Assembly: GCA_009760855.2 (NCBI GenBank)
Contig: WPIO01000006.1
Coordinates: 6,724,001-6,788,000 of the forward strand
Direction of reading: 5' to 3'
Length of the DNA: 64,000 bases
Source: Cristatella mucedo
Lineage: Eukaryota; Bryozoa; Phylactolaemata; Cristatellidae
In this document: piece after piece, positions 46,125 through 58,480 of the stretch
How the letters are laid out: each line of letters opens with the position of its first letter
Numbering within the stretch: position 1 is the first letter of the stretch
The notes under the pieces: model-generated
Database searches by the model: none
What the model was told of the DNA's origin: nothing
Seen by the model: only the letters and a program-made list of their open reading frames with translations
Translations under genes and position numbers: made by a program

Positions 46125-47194
46125 GCGGCGGCAGTGGTTCGTCGGCCGACCGCTGCTTAGGCGGGGCAGGTGGAGGGCTGAAGCCTGCCCATTTCTCAGA
46201 ACGAAGGGGAGCGTGGCAAAGAGCCGGCCCCTCGGCACCCTCCTTGGAAGCGCTACGGCCACGGCTGCTGCCGTGGAGGGGTGGCGCTAGTACGGGATGG
46301 GCTTCCGGAAATTAAAGAGCGGCTCTTTAGAGGCTTCGCGCCGAGCGTTCGGCGTGCAGCGTCCAAAGCTTTTTCATGAGTTTGCCACCACTTAATAATA
46401 ATAGTAATAATAATAATGATAATACACTCGTTTTGAAAGTTGGGCTAAATAGGCTGAATATGCAGGCTAAAGAGGCTTCGAAGGGTGAAGGTCTACTGCA
46501 GAAGGTCTGCAGCAGAAGCTTCTAGGTGGCGTACGTCCGGCGCTGAGCTTCTGGCTCTTGCGAAACTTGAAATGACAGCGCTACGATTCCTTCAAGGGCC
46601 CCAACGAGCTCGCGTGGATGGTTCGCCTTTGGCGCGCCATCTTGAAAACGGTTTTCGGAGTAAGAGAGCGACCGACCGACCGACCGACACAGACAAACAG
46701 ACGGTCAGCTTCAGACGTCAGCCGAAGAGTCACCGGTGAGCGAGGCTCCTCGTTAGTGCGGAGATTCAATTCTTCCAAACTGGATCGACGTGTTAACTTT
46801 TATGGAGCCTCTCGAAAAGAAACCGCCCTCACTCGCACGGGGAGGAGGGGCCGCCTAGGAGGCGCGTCTGTCGGGCGGCACAGCTTCGACAGGCAGCTTT
46901 GCGATATGCCACCAAAAGTGGCATCGGTCAATGTCTCGGTCAAGGTCAAGGCGGATGTAAGAGGGCATTCCGCGCGGCGCCGCTACGGTCTTGTGACGCC
47001 TGTCGCACTCTTTGGGTAGTGCGACCAACGGTATCTGGAACCTCTGGCTAAGAACTAGCTGCATAACGCTCGCCATTTTTAATAGGCTACGTAGATTGCT
47101 GAACGGCAGAGACCTACCTACGGTTAATAACCGCTGCACCTATGGGACTGCTCCCTAAGGATGGCAAAATGTAGCCGCGCGCGCGGGGCCAGGC
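46123..47194. other. Unassigned
   Basis: Contains a short AAT repeat near 46393-46425 and a ccgaccgaccga run near 46670-46690. No gene supported. Confidence 0.4.
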
Positions 47195-47345
47195 GAGCGA
47201 TGCTGGTTTGGTCTAGCGGTTAAGGTGCTCGCCCCGACCAGGGTCTGACTGAGGTCGTGGGCTCGAGCCCCGAGGCATATGTGCTGCGCCTGAATAGAGA
47301 TTAAGCTTTCTTGGGGCGCTATATAAATGAATTATATTTTATATT
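47195..47345 (+). mobile_element. SINE-B, full-length
   Basis: A tRNA-derived head with tggtctagcggttaaggtg (A-box region) and gaggtcgtgggctcgagccc (B-box region) about 50 bases apart. It is followed by gcgcctgaatagagattaag, ctttcttggggcgctatata and an AT-rich tail. The best-preserved SINE-B in the window. Confidence 0.8.
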
Positions 47346-47884
47346 ATATAGCGATCCTATTCAACCACGGGCTCCCGATATCCCGGCAGCCTCTCTCCGG
47401 GCTGCTTCCGGGAGGGCCAACCAGCCTCAGAGAGCGACCGCGAGTGCTGGTCGAACGTCGCACCGAGCGAGCGAGCGCGCGACGCTCGGTGCGTCTCTTC
47501 AGATGAGGCTGCCGACATACGTTTTATAAAAAATAAAAAGTCTTACAGGGGCAGCAAGAGCGCTCTGCATAGGCTTCTAGACGATGCTACCACCTTTTTT
47601 TAAGGTCAACAGTATGTTTCAATTTGCTCAAGAGAGGACTCTTTTCAGGCAGGTCTGCAAAGCATTCAGATCGGAGCGCCAATCTCAGGCCGCCCAGACG
47701 TTTACTGAAACGCTGGCATGCTAGGTCAGCCAGATACTGACTGCCTAAATGCTATTGGCGCTTCCTGAATTAGAGCGATTAGGAACCGGTTGCGTCATAA
47801 TCCAAGGTCAGGCGGAATAAAAAAAATCCGAGCTCATGTAATAGTCGGACAGCTGTAGTTTGGGCTTCGAAGTGCTTTAGAGCT

Positions 47885-48415
47885 AATCACTCCACAGAGT
47901 CAGCATTGCTTAGGGTATACAACGACCTACTTAGGAATGCAGACATGGGTAGAGTGTCTCTGCTCGTTTTGCTCGATCTATCGGCAGCTTTTGACACCAT
48001 CGATCACAAAGTACTTCTAGAGCGCCTCTCATCTCGCCTGGGCATCACTGGCACTGCTCTGCAGTTGTTCAGGTCCTATCTCAGTGGGAGACTCCAGAGT
48101 ATTGACGTGAATGGACAAAGATCATCTGAAGTACCTCTGAAATATGGAGTACCTCAGGGCTCCGTGCTAGGTCCGGTTCTTTTCACGGTTTATACTCTCC
48201 CTCTTGCTGATGTGATTGCCAAGCACAATCTAGGCTTTCACTTCTATGCGGATGACACTCAGTTGTACCTTTGCTTTGATCCCTCCCAGCCTTCGAGCAC
48301 CTCAAATTCTCTAAACTCACTTGCTGCATGCATTGATGACACCTGCCCAAAGTACTCGGGCGAAACTCCCACCTGGTTTAGCACCTCGAACTCGACTCCG
48401 GTCTATTAAATGACT
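47885..48415 (+). mobile_element. LINE-A reverse transcriptase fragment
   Basis: An open frame of 167 codons carrying core reverse transcriptase blocks: LLVLLDLSAAFDTIDH near residue 19, YLSGRLQSIDVNG, YGVPQGSVLGP near 84-95 and YADDTQLYL with the catalytic Asp pair near 113-120. It ends shortly after in the same frame. CR1/L2-type clade judged from these motifs. 5' and 3' parts are missing. Confidence 0.85.
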
Positions 48416-49610
48416 TGGTCCTTTGCACCGCTTGTGCTGAAAAGCCTACGTTCTCCGAATTCGTTTCACATTCCTGAGAAGCGTTATGTTGAAACGGCGG
48501 GCCCAGCTAAACCATCCGGATTGTGGCGGATAGTTATTATTCGCGATTATGCGACAATCCAATAGTTCGTAGCCGAGGGGTGCAGAGCTTATGCGAGCAC
48601 TGGGCCACAGAGGCCAGTGCGGTGTACGTCATGGCCGCTGTTGAACCCCAGTAACCGTCCGCTTTTGTCGATTAGGCTGTTTACATTATGAGTACGGGCT
48701 TGATATGCTTAGTTTCTTTATTCTTTATTCTTATTTCTTTATCCTTTATTCTTATTTCTTTATTCTTTGTCGCTGCCGGGTTCTTTGCTACTGCCGGCGT
48801 GCCTGCGTGCACTTGGGCAGCACCTACAAGCACCTACTAGCCGCGCTATAAGATTCAGGTATCACCTTCGGCATTCGTCGTGCGTCGGCTGAGACTGGCA
48901 CCGTTGCGAGCGCTGCGTTTGCGGCCATCGGCTCTGATCGAATGCTGAAGTCGTGCATCGCATTCGTAACATGAAATTTAAATTGTACAGCTTTAATGTC
49001 AAATTGATTTGACCTTGTCCATGTATTGCGAACTGGTCAAGTTGCGTTCGCCGCACTAAGAGCTGAGCGAGCTCGGCACCCGGTCAGCGTTCTCAGCGGA
49101 CGTCGGTGCGCAAAGCTCAATTATAAATTCCGTGCGGGATACTACTTACTAGTCCTCTCTTTGTTCGGCCCGATTTCTGCCGCGGGCGGCGCAAAATGGT
49201 GAATTATGCATGATGAATACGATTGGGAGTGAAGCCTCCTCTGTTCTTGGCTTCTCTGCTGCTCCGCGTTCGGATATTCGAGCGCTGAAAGTGAGACACA
49301 TAGATACACCCTTGAAGTGAAGGGTGGCGTCGCTTTAAATTGCCACATAAACGGCCTATTCGTCAGCTGTAAACGGCCTATTCATCTGCTGCCGATGCAT
49401 GGCTCGTTGCAGTGGCGGTGCAAGCAATGGGTCGGGAAACATTGCCCCGTCTCCCTCCCCCCAGAGAGCCGTCTCGGGCCGGGGCAGAGACAGTCTGATA
49501 GAAGGGACATGGACGTGAGCTTTTTTGGTCCATTTTGTTTTTTAAAACCGCGCTCCGCTTGGAGTCGTCAGTTTGACGACTCCCAGAATCACCAAGTGCC
49601 TTACTCTCTC
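48416..49610. other. Unassigned
   Basis: A tandem ttctttattcttattt run near 48715-48770. Otherwise nothing assigned. Confidence 0.4.
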
Positions 49611-49786
49611 GTAGGCCCAATGGTGAGCCGTGATGGCACACTAGGTAAGGCTTTTCACAAACTCGGTCCCGAGGTCGTGGGTTCAAATCCAGCAGTCAAT
49701 GATTCTTTATCGCCGCTCCGAGAGGCGGTGATAGCCGCAAAGGCGCCTCTGTCGCTGTACAAAAGTGACTGTTAAATCAGCTAGTG
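49611..49786 (+). mobile_element. SINE-A, full-length
   Basis: Head gtgagccgtgatggcacactag with a B box at gtgggttcaaatcc. Body with tctttatcgccgctcc and gcggtgatagccgcaaagg. Tail ctgtcgctgtacaaaagtga then ttaaatcagctagt. The tail matches the 3' end of the LINE-A copy at 54695-54755. Confidence 0.8.
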
Positions 49787-52229
49787 TGGTTTTACAGGCA
49801 TGGCTTGCGGGCAGCTGGCACCTCAGACTTTCCACCAGTCAAAGCGGAGACTTTAAAGCAACTTGAAAAATGTATGTATTCACGCGAGCATGTAGCATCT
49901 GGGGCTATGGGCACGTTACACGTCAACACCCAAGATCGGCGATTCCGCACCCACCAATAGTAATTCTTGACTCTGCCATCAACTTGAGGCGACGAGTTGT
50001 TAATAGACTGACTAAGCTGGGCTCACTGCTGGACTAACCAATCGCGGGAGAAGTTAGGTAATCAAATTTTCCTGTCGTCATTCTCTCACGGAATCAAAAA
50101 GGAGTGATGACGACGAACGCGCCCAGGGCCGGCTCTCCAATGCATACATCTCATCGTCGACCTCCAAGCGGTCATTGCAACTGACTTTCGTTAAGACTTG
50201 GCTGAAATCAGTCTTCTCGGAAGATGATGTTTTTGCCTGATGTTCTAATGATGAACGGAACTCCGTGCCGATTTGGCCTGCAGCGGTACTAACCGAAACT
50301 TATCCCGATTTACTTCCATCTGGCCCATTTCCGTTCTCTACGCGTTGAACTACGTGTGTCCATGTAAGTTGAGAGGAATAAGAAAGTGTCTCTGTTGGGT
50401 CCGCTGTACCGTAATAGCGTACTACGTCGACGGAAGTCGACGTAGAAGAACACCGGACCCAAGAATATACTTTTTGAGATTCTCCAGAGCTAGGATCGGC
50501 CGTGGCGCTGGCGTGCTCTTGCTTGGCTTCCTGAAATCGCTAATTCTTGCAATCGCTTTTGCAATTGCTTCCTGCAAATGCCTGCGCCGTATTGTCGATA
50601 TTATCGCTTGAGCGCCAACGACATTTCAAGCGTTCCTAAAGGGGCTCGGCCCTTGTTGCATGCCTTCAGATGGAGTTCGGCAAAAAATTTGTGAAAGGCT
50701 TCAAGGAGGCGCTCTCGCCTGCGGGGGGGGGGCCGGAGTACCTCCGTCGTTCCTCCGTGACTTTGAAGGCCGCGTCCTGCAGGATGGCTAAACCCGTACG
50801 GAACCCCTCGTTCGACTTCGAAGCGCGCCTGCGCGAGGCTAGTCGTGCCAGGCTTGGACGGTTTCTCAGAGTGAGAGTCGCTCCTATACCACCATTACTT
50901 CACTGGACTGCCCAAACACCGTGTAGCCGACACCGCTAAGTGTTCGCCACATTGTACATCGTGCGGGCGGCCACCATGAAGCTGGCCACGGCTTCGACGG
51001 GCTCGCTACCTTGACCTTTGCTCGAACCCACAACCGTAGCACCCCTCGAGCGATGAGCCGGAGCGATGAGTGCAAGTCTCGTAAACAATCTTAACGTTCG
51101 CGAGGGCTACCGCAGAAGCCTTGACCTTGAGTAAACCTTGAGCCGTGGAAAGCACCCTGAGCATCGATAGAGCGTGTCGGACGAGACTCGGCAGCTGCGC
51201 TAGCGGAACTCAATGCGACATCCATCGCTGCGAGCGGAGCCGGACATGACGTGACGTGGCTCCATGGTCACGCTTCGGCCATCGTATGGCCCTTTAATGT
51301 CTGCTTGCGGGCGAACCGGCTGAATTTTCGGCCTTGACTTTGGGCGACTGCCCTTCGATGTCTCTTTTATGTGCATTTACGGCTCAGTCCGTCGATGCGA
51401 ATCGGGTATACGAAGTACAGTTGAAGAGGCTGCCAGTGCTGAGGGCAGTTGGCGGGGGGGAGGGCTCACCGGCACGTGTGAGGGCAGATCGGAATACATC
51501 GCAGAGGACTTCCGCAGACTTCCGCCACTTTGTACTGGACTGCTCCGTCGGGATGCTTCCGCTTTCTTCGTGCTTCATCATTCGCTTCATCGGTATTCGC
51601 AAACTACACAAGGCCAAAGTGTGGACAAAGAGCACACACCAGACTGCCTCAGTGAGGATTCGGTGAGGCTCCGAGGCAGACGTAGACGGATGGCGGCTTC
51701 GGATCGAGTCAGGAGCGCTCGCTGCACGATACCGCTACGCCGGAAGAAGCCAGGAAGTGCGTTCGACTGGCGAGACTTTGTTGTCGTCGTCTATGACCAA
51801 ACCGTTTAAGCATTAGTCTCTGCATTAGGACGAAGTGGTCGGAAGCTGTACGAACGCCGTACCGCACGACCGGCAAAACCTCGAGAGCAGCGGCCAATCA
51901 GCCTTTTCAGTGCGACACGCTTGCGCTCTCATCGAGGGAGGCTCTGTATAAATAACTTTCTCGTGGTGAGACATTGAGTCGTCGACACGATCTGAAGTAT
52001 TGGCTTGTTAATGTCGCGAATGGCTAAACTCCAATTTCAGGAGCCCGCGGAATATTGCCCTCGTTTTAAATTGCCACGGCAGGACTCCGTCGCGCGCCGA
52101 CAACCAGAATCATTGAGCATGTCGCGTAAAGCCCTACGTCCACTTTTTGGCGCCATCGTTCAATACGGATGAGGAGGCGATCGATATGCCTGTCAGTCCT
52201 GCAGAGCAGTGATCGACAGGTTTTGCGCT
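49787..52229. other. Unassigned intergenic sequence
   Basis: Overlapping open frames occur but no motif or splice chain supports a gene. G- and C-runs near 50725 and 51450. Confidence 0.4.
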
Positions 52230-53630
52230 CTCTTCCGCCGCCCAGGCGGCCGCCGCCCAGGCAGCGCGGATCTCATCTACCACCACATTCCACCTGGTGA
52301 CCGAGCTGGTGACAGTGAGCGTCCCTTCGCGCCGAATTCCACTTCCAGCGAAAATATCTTGGCGCACTTTCCTATCGTGCTGGAGCAAGCTGGTGAACGT
52401 ACTGCATTTGTTGGCGAACTTTCCTATCGTGCTGGAGCAAGCTGGCGAACGTACTGCATATGTTGGCGAACTTTCCTATCGTGCTGGAACCGGCTGGCGA
52501 ACGTAGCGTTTATCTTGGTGCGCACTTTCCTATTGTGTTGGTATCATCTGCCCGAACTCGAGTCAATGGCTGGCGCCCGTTGTTGACCTGCTCGAGAAAA
52601 CGGGCTACGTGCATACATCAGTAGACTAGCGAGAGCTCAATGAGCGGACTTCGAATTACGCTTATCCCTGGCCACTACTGGACTAGATTCGAGATCACCT
52701 CCATGTGTCCAGCATCTCGGCATGCTGGATATGAACTCCGGTGATGGCAGCCCGACTATGGAAAAAGAGTCGGCATCTGCGCCCGGCCCATATTTAGGGG
52801 ACACTCGCCTTTTTGATGATGCCTTTCGGATTATGCGGGGATCCGATTATATTTCAGTGTATATTTAATGGACTCATTGTGGCGCAATTTTCGCCCTTCG
52901 TTTATATTTATTTAGACGGCAAAACGGCCCGCGGCCGCGACGAGGCGGAGCGCATCGACCAGTTGAACGCGTTTATTTCCGACTGCAGAGGCCGGGCTTC
53001 CGCTTTCCGGTTGTAAGTGTCACGTCGCGCAGGTTGAGTTTAAATACCTGGGGCGTGTTTTCGACAGGAGCGGCGTGTGCCCAGACGAAGGTCAAGGTCG
53101 CTTTAGATCGGCCACTGGCCAGCGCCGATGTCGGCAACTCAGCTGTTCGAGTTTATCGTCTTTCCGTCTACTATTGGCGCTTTCGTAAAGGGCTTTGCTG
53201 AGTTGGCCACGGCCCTGCATAAACTATTCGTTACAATGACGCCATTCACCTCGGGGGGGGGGGGTGCCGACACAGAGACTGCACTACCGGAGCTACTCAA
53301 GGAGGTGCCGGCTACAGCCTCAGTGCTAGCCTGACCGACGAGCCTTGCTTGCCCCTGGGTCTTGACCCCTTAGTCTTGACCCAGAGGCAAGGTGCTAGTT
53401 CTTTCAGACCCAGGTAAGGGGTAGGAGTCCGGCAGCAGGCGATCCTACATTGACCACTACAAGTGGTGGTGATCACCCTGAAGGCTTTTCGTGTAAACTT
53501 CTTTTTTATACAGACGCCAGCAAGCGTGGCCTTAACACCATCTTGAAGGCATAAGGCTGGCATTTAAAAGCCACGCCTTGTATGCGAGTAAGAGAAACTA
53601 CGGCACCATCCAGAAGAATATCTCCACGCC
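52230..53630 (+). mobile_element. Ty3/Gypsy pol relic
   Basis: Degenerate plus-strand reading. A pre-reverse-transcriptase IYHHIPPGDRA motif lies at about 52275. MPFGLC appears at 52817, and FVYIYLDG at about 52895 is the decayed catalytic YLDD. FKYLGRVFDRSGVCPDE is readable near 53040-53085, then a YYWRFRKGF-type string near 53165-53195. A decayed RNase H (a SHALYASKRNYGTI-type string) occurs near 53575-53605. Stops and shifts throughout. It is followed without a gap by a LINE-A fragment. No LTRs seen. Confidence 0.65.
52362..52545 (+). repeat. 52-bp tandem repeat, about 3.5 copies
   Basis: Anchor cctatcgtgctgg at 52371, 52423 and 52475, with a diverged fourth at 52529. Each unit contains ggcgaacgta. 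Lies inside the Gypsy relic, between the pre-RT motif and the reverse transcriptase. Confidence 0.85.
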
Positions 53631-54760
53631 TCGCATCTCGCCTGGCCATCGCTGGCACTGCTCTGCAATGGTTCAGGTCCTATCTCAGTGGGAGACTCCA
53701 GAGTATTGATGTGAATGGACAAAGATCATCCGAGGTACCTCTGAAATATGGAGTACCTCAGGGCTCTGTGCTAGGTCCGGTTCCTTTCATGCTTTATACT
53801 CTTCTTTTGCCAATGTGATTTCCAAGCACAATCTAGGCTTTCACTGCTATGCGGATGACACTCAGTTGTACCTTTGCTTTGATCCCTCCCAGCCTTCGAG
53901 CACCTCGAATTCTCTCAACTCACGTGCTGCACGTATTGATGACATCCGCACATGAAAGAATGGCAGCAAACTTCCTTAAATTGAATGATGATAAAACCAA
54001 CTTACTAGTTATAGGCAAACCAAGTGTGATTCAGATATTGGAAAAACCGATGCTCAAAATTGACTCTGCCAGCATCTCTCCTGTCGAATCTGTACGAAAT
54101 CTGGAGGTCATGTTCCAGAGTGACCTTTCGTTAGACGACCACGTCAGCTCCACAATTAAGTCAGCCTACTTTCAGCTGCATAACATTGCTAAAATTCGGG
54201 CTTATTTAGATAGGGATAAGACATCTAAGTTGGTCCATGCATTTGTGACATCCCTTCTTGACTTCTGTAACTCACTGCTTGCTGGCCTACCGGCATGAGC
54301 AAACAGGCGCTTACAGCTGGTGCAAAACTTCGCAGCTAGGCTTGTCTGTCGTGATCGTCGAAGTTGCCACATTACCCTACTACTCGCCGACCTGCACTGG
54401 CTCCCAGTCAAGCAACCGATCGACTTCAAGATTTTTTCGCTCACTTTTAGATCCCTTCATTCTTTGGCTCCAGCCTACCTATCAGATCTACTCCCCACCA
54501 CGCCAAGCATCGCACCACCCGCTTTTCGGAAACTAACTGTTTACCTACACCTCGTACAAACCTCAAAGCCTTTGGAGACTGTACATTTAGTTCGTATGCA
54601 GCCAAAGCCTGGAGCTCACTTCCGACTTGCGTCCCGACATCCCCTGAATTGGCCACATTTAAAAAGAAATTAAAAACACCTATTTGATGATAGCCATAAT
54701 GGCTCTTCTGTCGCTATACAAGAGAGACTGCTAAATTAGCTAGTCTTATTTTTTTATTTA
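53631..54760 (+). mobile_element. LINE-A copy, RT end to 3' tail
   Basis: Frames in series give LASRLAIAGTALQWFRSYL, YGVPQGSVLGP, a shifted YADDTQLYL near 53850-53880, then ERMAANFLKLNDDKTNLLVI and IAKIRAYLDRDK. The C-terminal region (AARLVCRDRRSCHITLLLAD, LHWLPVKQPIDF, LAPAYLSDLLP) runs to about 54675. It ends in gatagccataatggctct, ctgtcgctatacaagaga and ttagctagt, then an AT tail. At least two frameshifts. The 5' junction with the Gypsy relic is abrupt. Confidence 0.8.
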
Positions 54761-54779
54761 TTGTAATCATGCAACAGCC

Positions 54780-57570
54780 ATTAATAACCCAGCCGGCCGT
54801 ACATTTTTGAACTGCGATACAGCTACCATTTCCACAATAGGCGTCGCGAAACAGCAGTTTTTATTTTGAATAATAGAAAATATTGTTCCGCGTTTACCCA
54901 TCAAATTTACTGCGATTACACGTGCTCGTTTTCAAGCCATGGCCTCAACTGACCCGGGCCAGCCAACTTCCCTAAACATTTGAGCTGCCATTTCCACAAT
55001 AGGCGTCGCGAAACTGCGGTTTTGATTCTAAATTATAGAAGAGAATTATAGAAATTGCTCCGGGTTTGTTTTACTCAATTTCGTGAGATTGTGGGTGAGG
55101 GTTCCCATGCAATTGTTTCCAATGGCTCCGCCCAGCGAGACGTCCTACATTTTCGGACTACGATACAGCTGCCATTTTAAAAATAAGCTTTTTGAAACTC
55201 CCACTTTGACTCTATATTATACAGAAAGTTTAAACCCTTAATTTCGTTAAATTGCACGATCATGCGTATGCAATGGCCTTCATTTTCTCGGCCTTTTGTT
55301 CTACGTATTCCACCTGCGGTTCAGCTGCCGTTTCTACGGCAGGCGTCATGAAATTGCGGTTCAGTTGTACGTTATGGAGAACAGAACTCCGGGTTCATCT
55401 GCCGCATTTCATAACAGTGGGCTTTCGCTTTGAAAGGCCATGGCCCTACGACAGTACTGACGGTTTGACGGTTAGAGGCTGGCATTAGAAACCGCATGCG
55501 CAACGTTGTGGAATTTGGTGGGTAAACCAGAACACTGTTTTCTATAATGTGGAACCAAAACCACAGTTCCGCGAAGCCTATTGTGGAAATGGCAGCCATA
55601 TCTCAGTTTGGAAATTTAGGGCGGGCTGGTCCATTGGAGGCCATAGCATGAGAGTTCGCATGTGCATTGTGTCGTGCATCGGTTGGTAAACCCGAAATGA
55701 TGTTCTCTATGGTGTGGTAGACAACCGCAGTTTCTAAATGTCTATTGCTGAACTGGCAGCTGGAATATCCAGCTGGAATATTTAGGAAGTCTGGCCGAGC
55801 GATGCCATAGAATGAGATCGAGCGTACGGTATACCATGAAATTTGGTTAGTAAACGCGTAACACTGTTTTCTATAATTTGGTATCAATTCCCCAGTTTCA
55901 AGATACGTGTACAAATTGTAGCTGCATATCAGTTTTGAAATGTAGGGCGGGTCGAGCCCGCGAATGTCATAGCATAACAGCGCTCACGAGCACTCTCTGT
56001 AATGTGAACTTTCGTGAGTAAACGCGGAATTACTTTTTTCTGTCATGAGAAAACCGCAGTTGCGAGAAACTTGTTTGTGGAAATGACAGTTGTATATAAG
56101 TTAAAATATATAGGCAGGTTCGCTGGGCCTGGCCCGTGGGCCGTGACAGCTCAAGAGGTTAGGTGCTCGCTCTTCACGACCTAGGTCGCGGGTTCGAATG
56201 TGCGTGATCCCTTATTGCCATTGCAAGCGGTGATAATAGCCGTTAGGCTCTTTTGTCGCTCCAAAAATGAGGCTGTTAATATATGATTATTAATGCATAT
56301 ATTATATGATTATTTGACTGTATATATATATGATTATTAATACATATATATTGTGTGATTATAGGTATTGTGCGATTATTAATATATATATATATATTAT
56401 ATTTATATATATATAATCATATAATATATATATAATCATACACTATATATGTATATATACATATATTTGGAAGCCATAGCATGAGAACGAGAATGAGAAA
56501 TCGCAATAAATTTGGTTTTTAAACCCGGAACATGGTTTTCTTTAAATTGAATTTAAAACCACAGTTACGCGAAGCGTATTCGGCAAATAGCAGCTGTACC
56601 GCAATTCAAAAATATAGGACTGCTCGTTGAGCTGGGGTCATATGAAGCTATTGCACGAGAACGAGAATTAGTAATGACATGAAATTTAGTTGGTAAACTC
56701 GAAATCGTGTTTTCTGTAACGTGGAATCAAATCCTCGGTTTCATGACGCCTATTGTTGAAATACCAACAATATCACAGCTTGAAAATGTAGTGTGGGCTG
56801 GGTCATATTGAGGCAATTGCATGAGAACGCGAAAGCGCAATAGCACGGAATTTTGTTTGGTGAATCCGAAACATTTTTTTCTGTAATGAAGAATCCAAAA
56901 CGCAGTTGGACAAAGTTTATTTTGGAAATGGCAGCTGTATCTCAGTTTGAATATTTAAAAGCACTCACTGGGTCGATCCGTCGGATGCCATAGCACGTGG
57001 ACGTGCAAGTGCACTCGCATGAATTGTGTAGAGAAAAATCTGGAACGCTGCTCCCTGTAAATTTGAATTAATAAAAACCAGTTGCGCAAAGATTTCCCTA
57101 AAATGGTAGCTGTACCGCAGTTCACATATTTATGGCTGCCATTTGGGCCGGGCCATCGCAGGCCATAGCATGAGAACCGGCATGCGCAAACGCGTGAAAT
57201 TTTGTGGGTAAACCTCGCACATTTTATATAATTTGAAATCACAACTGCAGTTGTGCGAAGCTTTACGTGGAAATGGCAGGTATGGGTAAACCTGGAACAC
57301 TGTCCTCTAACATTTGGAATTAAAATCCCAGTTGCTCGAAGCTTTTTTGTGGAACGGACGCCTGTATCGGAACTCGAATACGTATAGAGGCCAGCTGGCC
57401 CGGCCATTGGAGGTAATAGCATGAGAACGCGGAAGCGGAATCACCTGAGATTTTGCGCGTAAACCGGGAATAGTCTTCTGTGCAAGTTGAAAGATCGAAA
57501 CCGAAATTTTGCGACGTTTATTGAGGAAATATTGTTGCAGCTGTGTCGCAGCGTACGGGAGCACATCCCG
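54780..57570. repeat. Second satellite array, about 170-bp units, with an orientation switch
   Basis: The anchor gctgccatttccacaatagg is read on the plus strand at about 54823, 54983, 55168 and 55323. From 55591 it is read on the minus strand (tattgtggaaatggcag) at about 55591, 55755, 55919, 56085, 56590, 56765, 56930, 57104, 57275, 57356 and 57535. Spacing is mostly 155-185. One interval is short (81), and one is enlarged by a SINE-A and AT repeat insertion (56131-56470). Units are diverged. Confidence 0.8.
56131..56281 (+). mobile_element. SINE-A inside the satellite array
   Basis: Head ggcccgtgggccgtgaca, a B box ggtcgcgggttcgaatgt, then gtgataatagccgttagg and ttttgtcgctccaaaaatga. An AT microsatellite (to about 56465) follows as its tail. 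Confidence 0.8.
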
Positions 57571-57844
57571 GTGCATATGTGGCGGCTATTCGCGGTACTT
57601 CTCAACAGCTGCTTTCAAGATCGATCAGGCTGCCGGAGTAACGACGGACACGTCGGTCATACCACCAGCCCGCTGTGAAGAATTTCTCAGACGACACGAC
57701 GACTATAGGTGCCACAGAGGCATAAAGCGAACGTTCGACTGGCCAACGGAGCACGCCAGTCGCCGGGTCAGCATGGGGAGCTGGAACGACGAGCGATAGT
57801 GCCGAGCCTGCCCTAATCATGTTATTCTTGTGGTTTATTCTGCA

Positions 57845-57960
57845 TGCTACCACTAACCATTCAATCTTGCTTCCTTTGCAGCAAATTTAAAGTGCCTAGA
57901 AAGAGATTGAGTTCTCTGAGGGTGCTTTATCAAGTGTTTTATCAGAATTATCATAGCAAA
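57845..57960 (+). repeat. 5'-truncated LINE-B 3' end
   Basis: accactaaccattc...cctttgcagcaaa leads into gtgcctagaaagagattgag and ttctctgagggtgct. The lead-in belongs to the LINE-B 3' untranslated region. Confidence 0.75.
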
Positions 57961-57991
57961 CTGTGTCAAACCGGCTGACTGTGGTTACACT

Positions 57992-57992
<1 letters not shown>

Positions 57993-58075
<83 letters not shown>
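57993..58075 (+). repeat. (CT)n microsatellite
   Basis: About 83 bases of pure CT dinucleotide. Confidence 0.95.
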
Positions 58076-58078
<3 letters not shown>

Positions 58079-58254
58079 CTTTTAGCATCCCACTAGCCTA
58101 CTTGCTGCTGTGACTACCTAGTAGGCACCGGAGGACGTTACAAACTCAGGCAACAGCTCAACAACAAAAAGCACCTAAAGAGACTTCGAATGGCTCCTGC
58201 CTTGGGCCGCACATTATGACGACATATAATAGTTAACCTCACTCGTGCATTCTT

Positions 58255-58375
58255 TATTACAGGAGAGTTTCTCTTGCAGCAAGTTGTAAAGCTCCTGCAT
58301 AGAGACGGTTTCTCTGGGAGCGCTATACAAAGGTCTCATTTGTATTTATATTATATTATCGGTCGGATTTTCTAT
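58255..58375 (+). repeat. Diverged LINE-B 3' end
   Basis: ttgcagcaagttgtaaagct, then cctgcatagagacgg and gggagcgctatac with an ATT-rich tail. More diverged than the other copies. Confidence 0.5.
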
Positions 58376-58480
58376 TATTTGTACCAACTCAATGCTGAAT
58401 ATCCTGCTCTGATTCTGCAGAAAGGTTGTATCATCTGCACAGGACGCAGTAAAACGGCTGCCCGAACCAACCAAATAAGG

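Noticed and set aside
47195-47280. True tRNA gene
   Set aside because: A- and B-box-like strings are present, but there is no complete acceptor stem, and a SINE body and tail follow directly. The same holds for the other SINE heads.
50670-50939. Small basic protein gene
   Set aside because: GC-rich frame with a G-run, no splice or family evidence.
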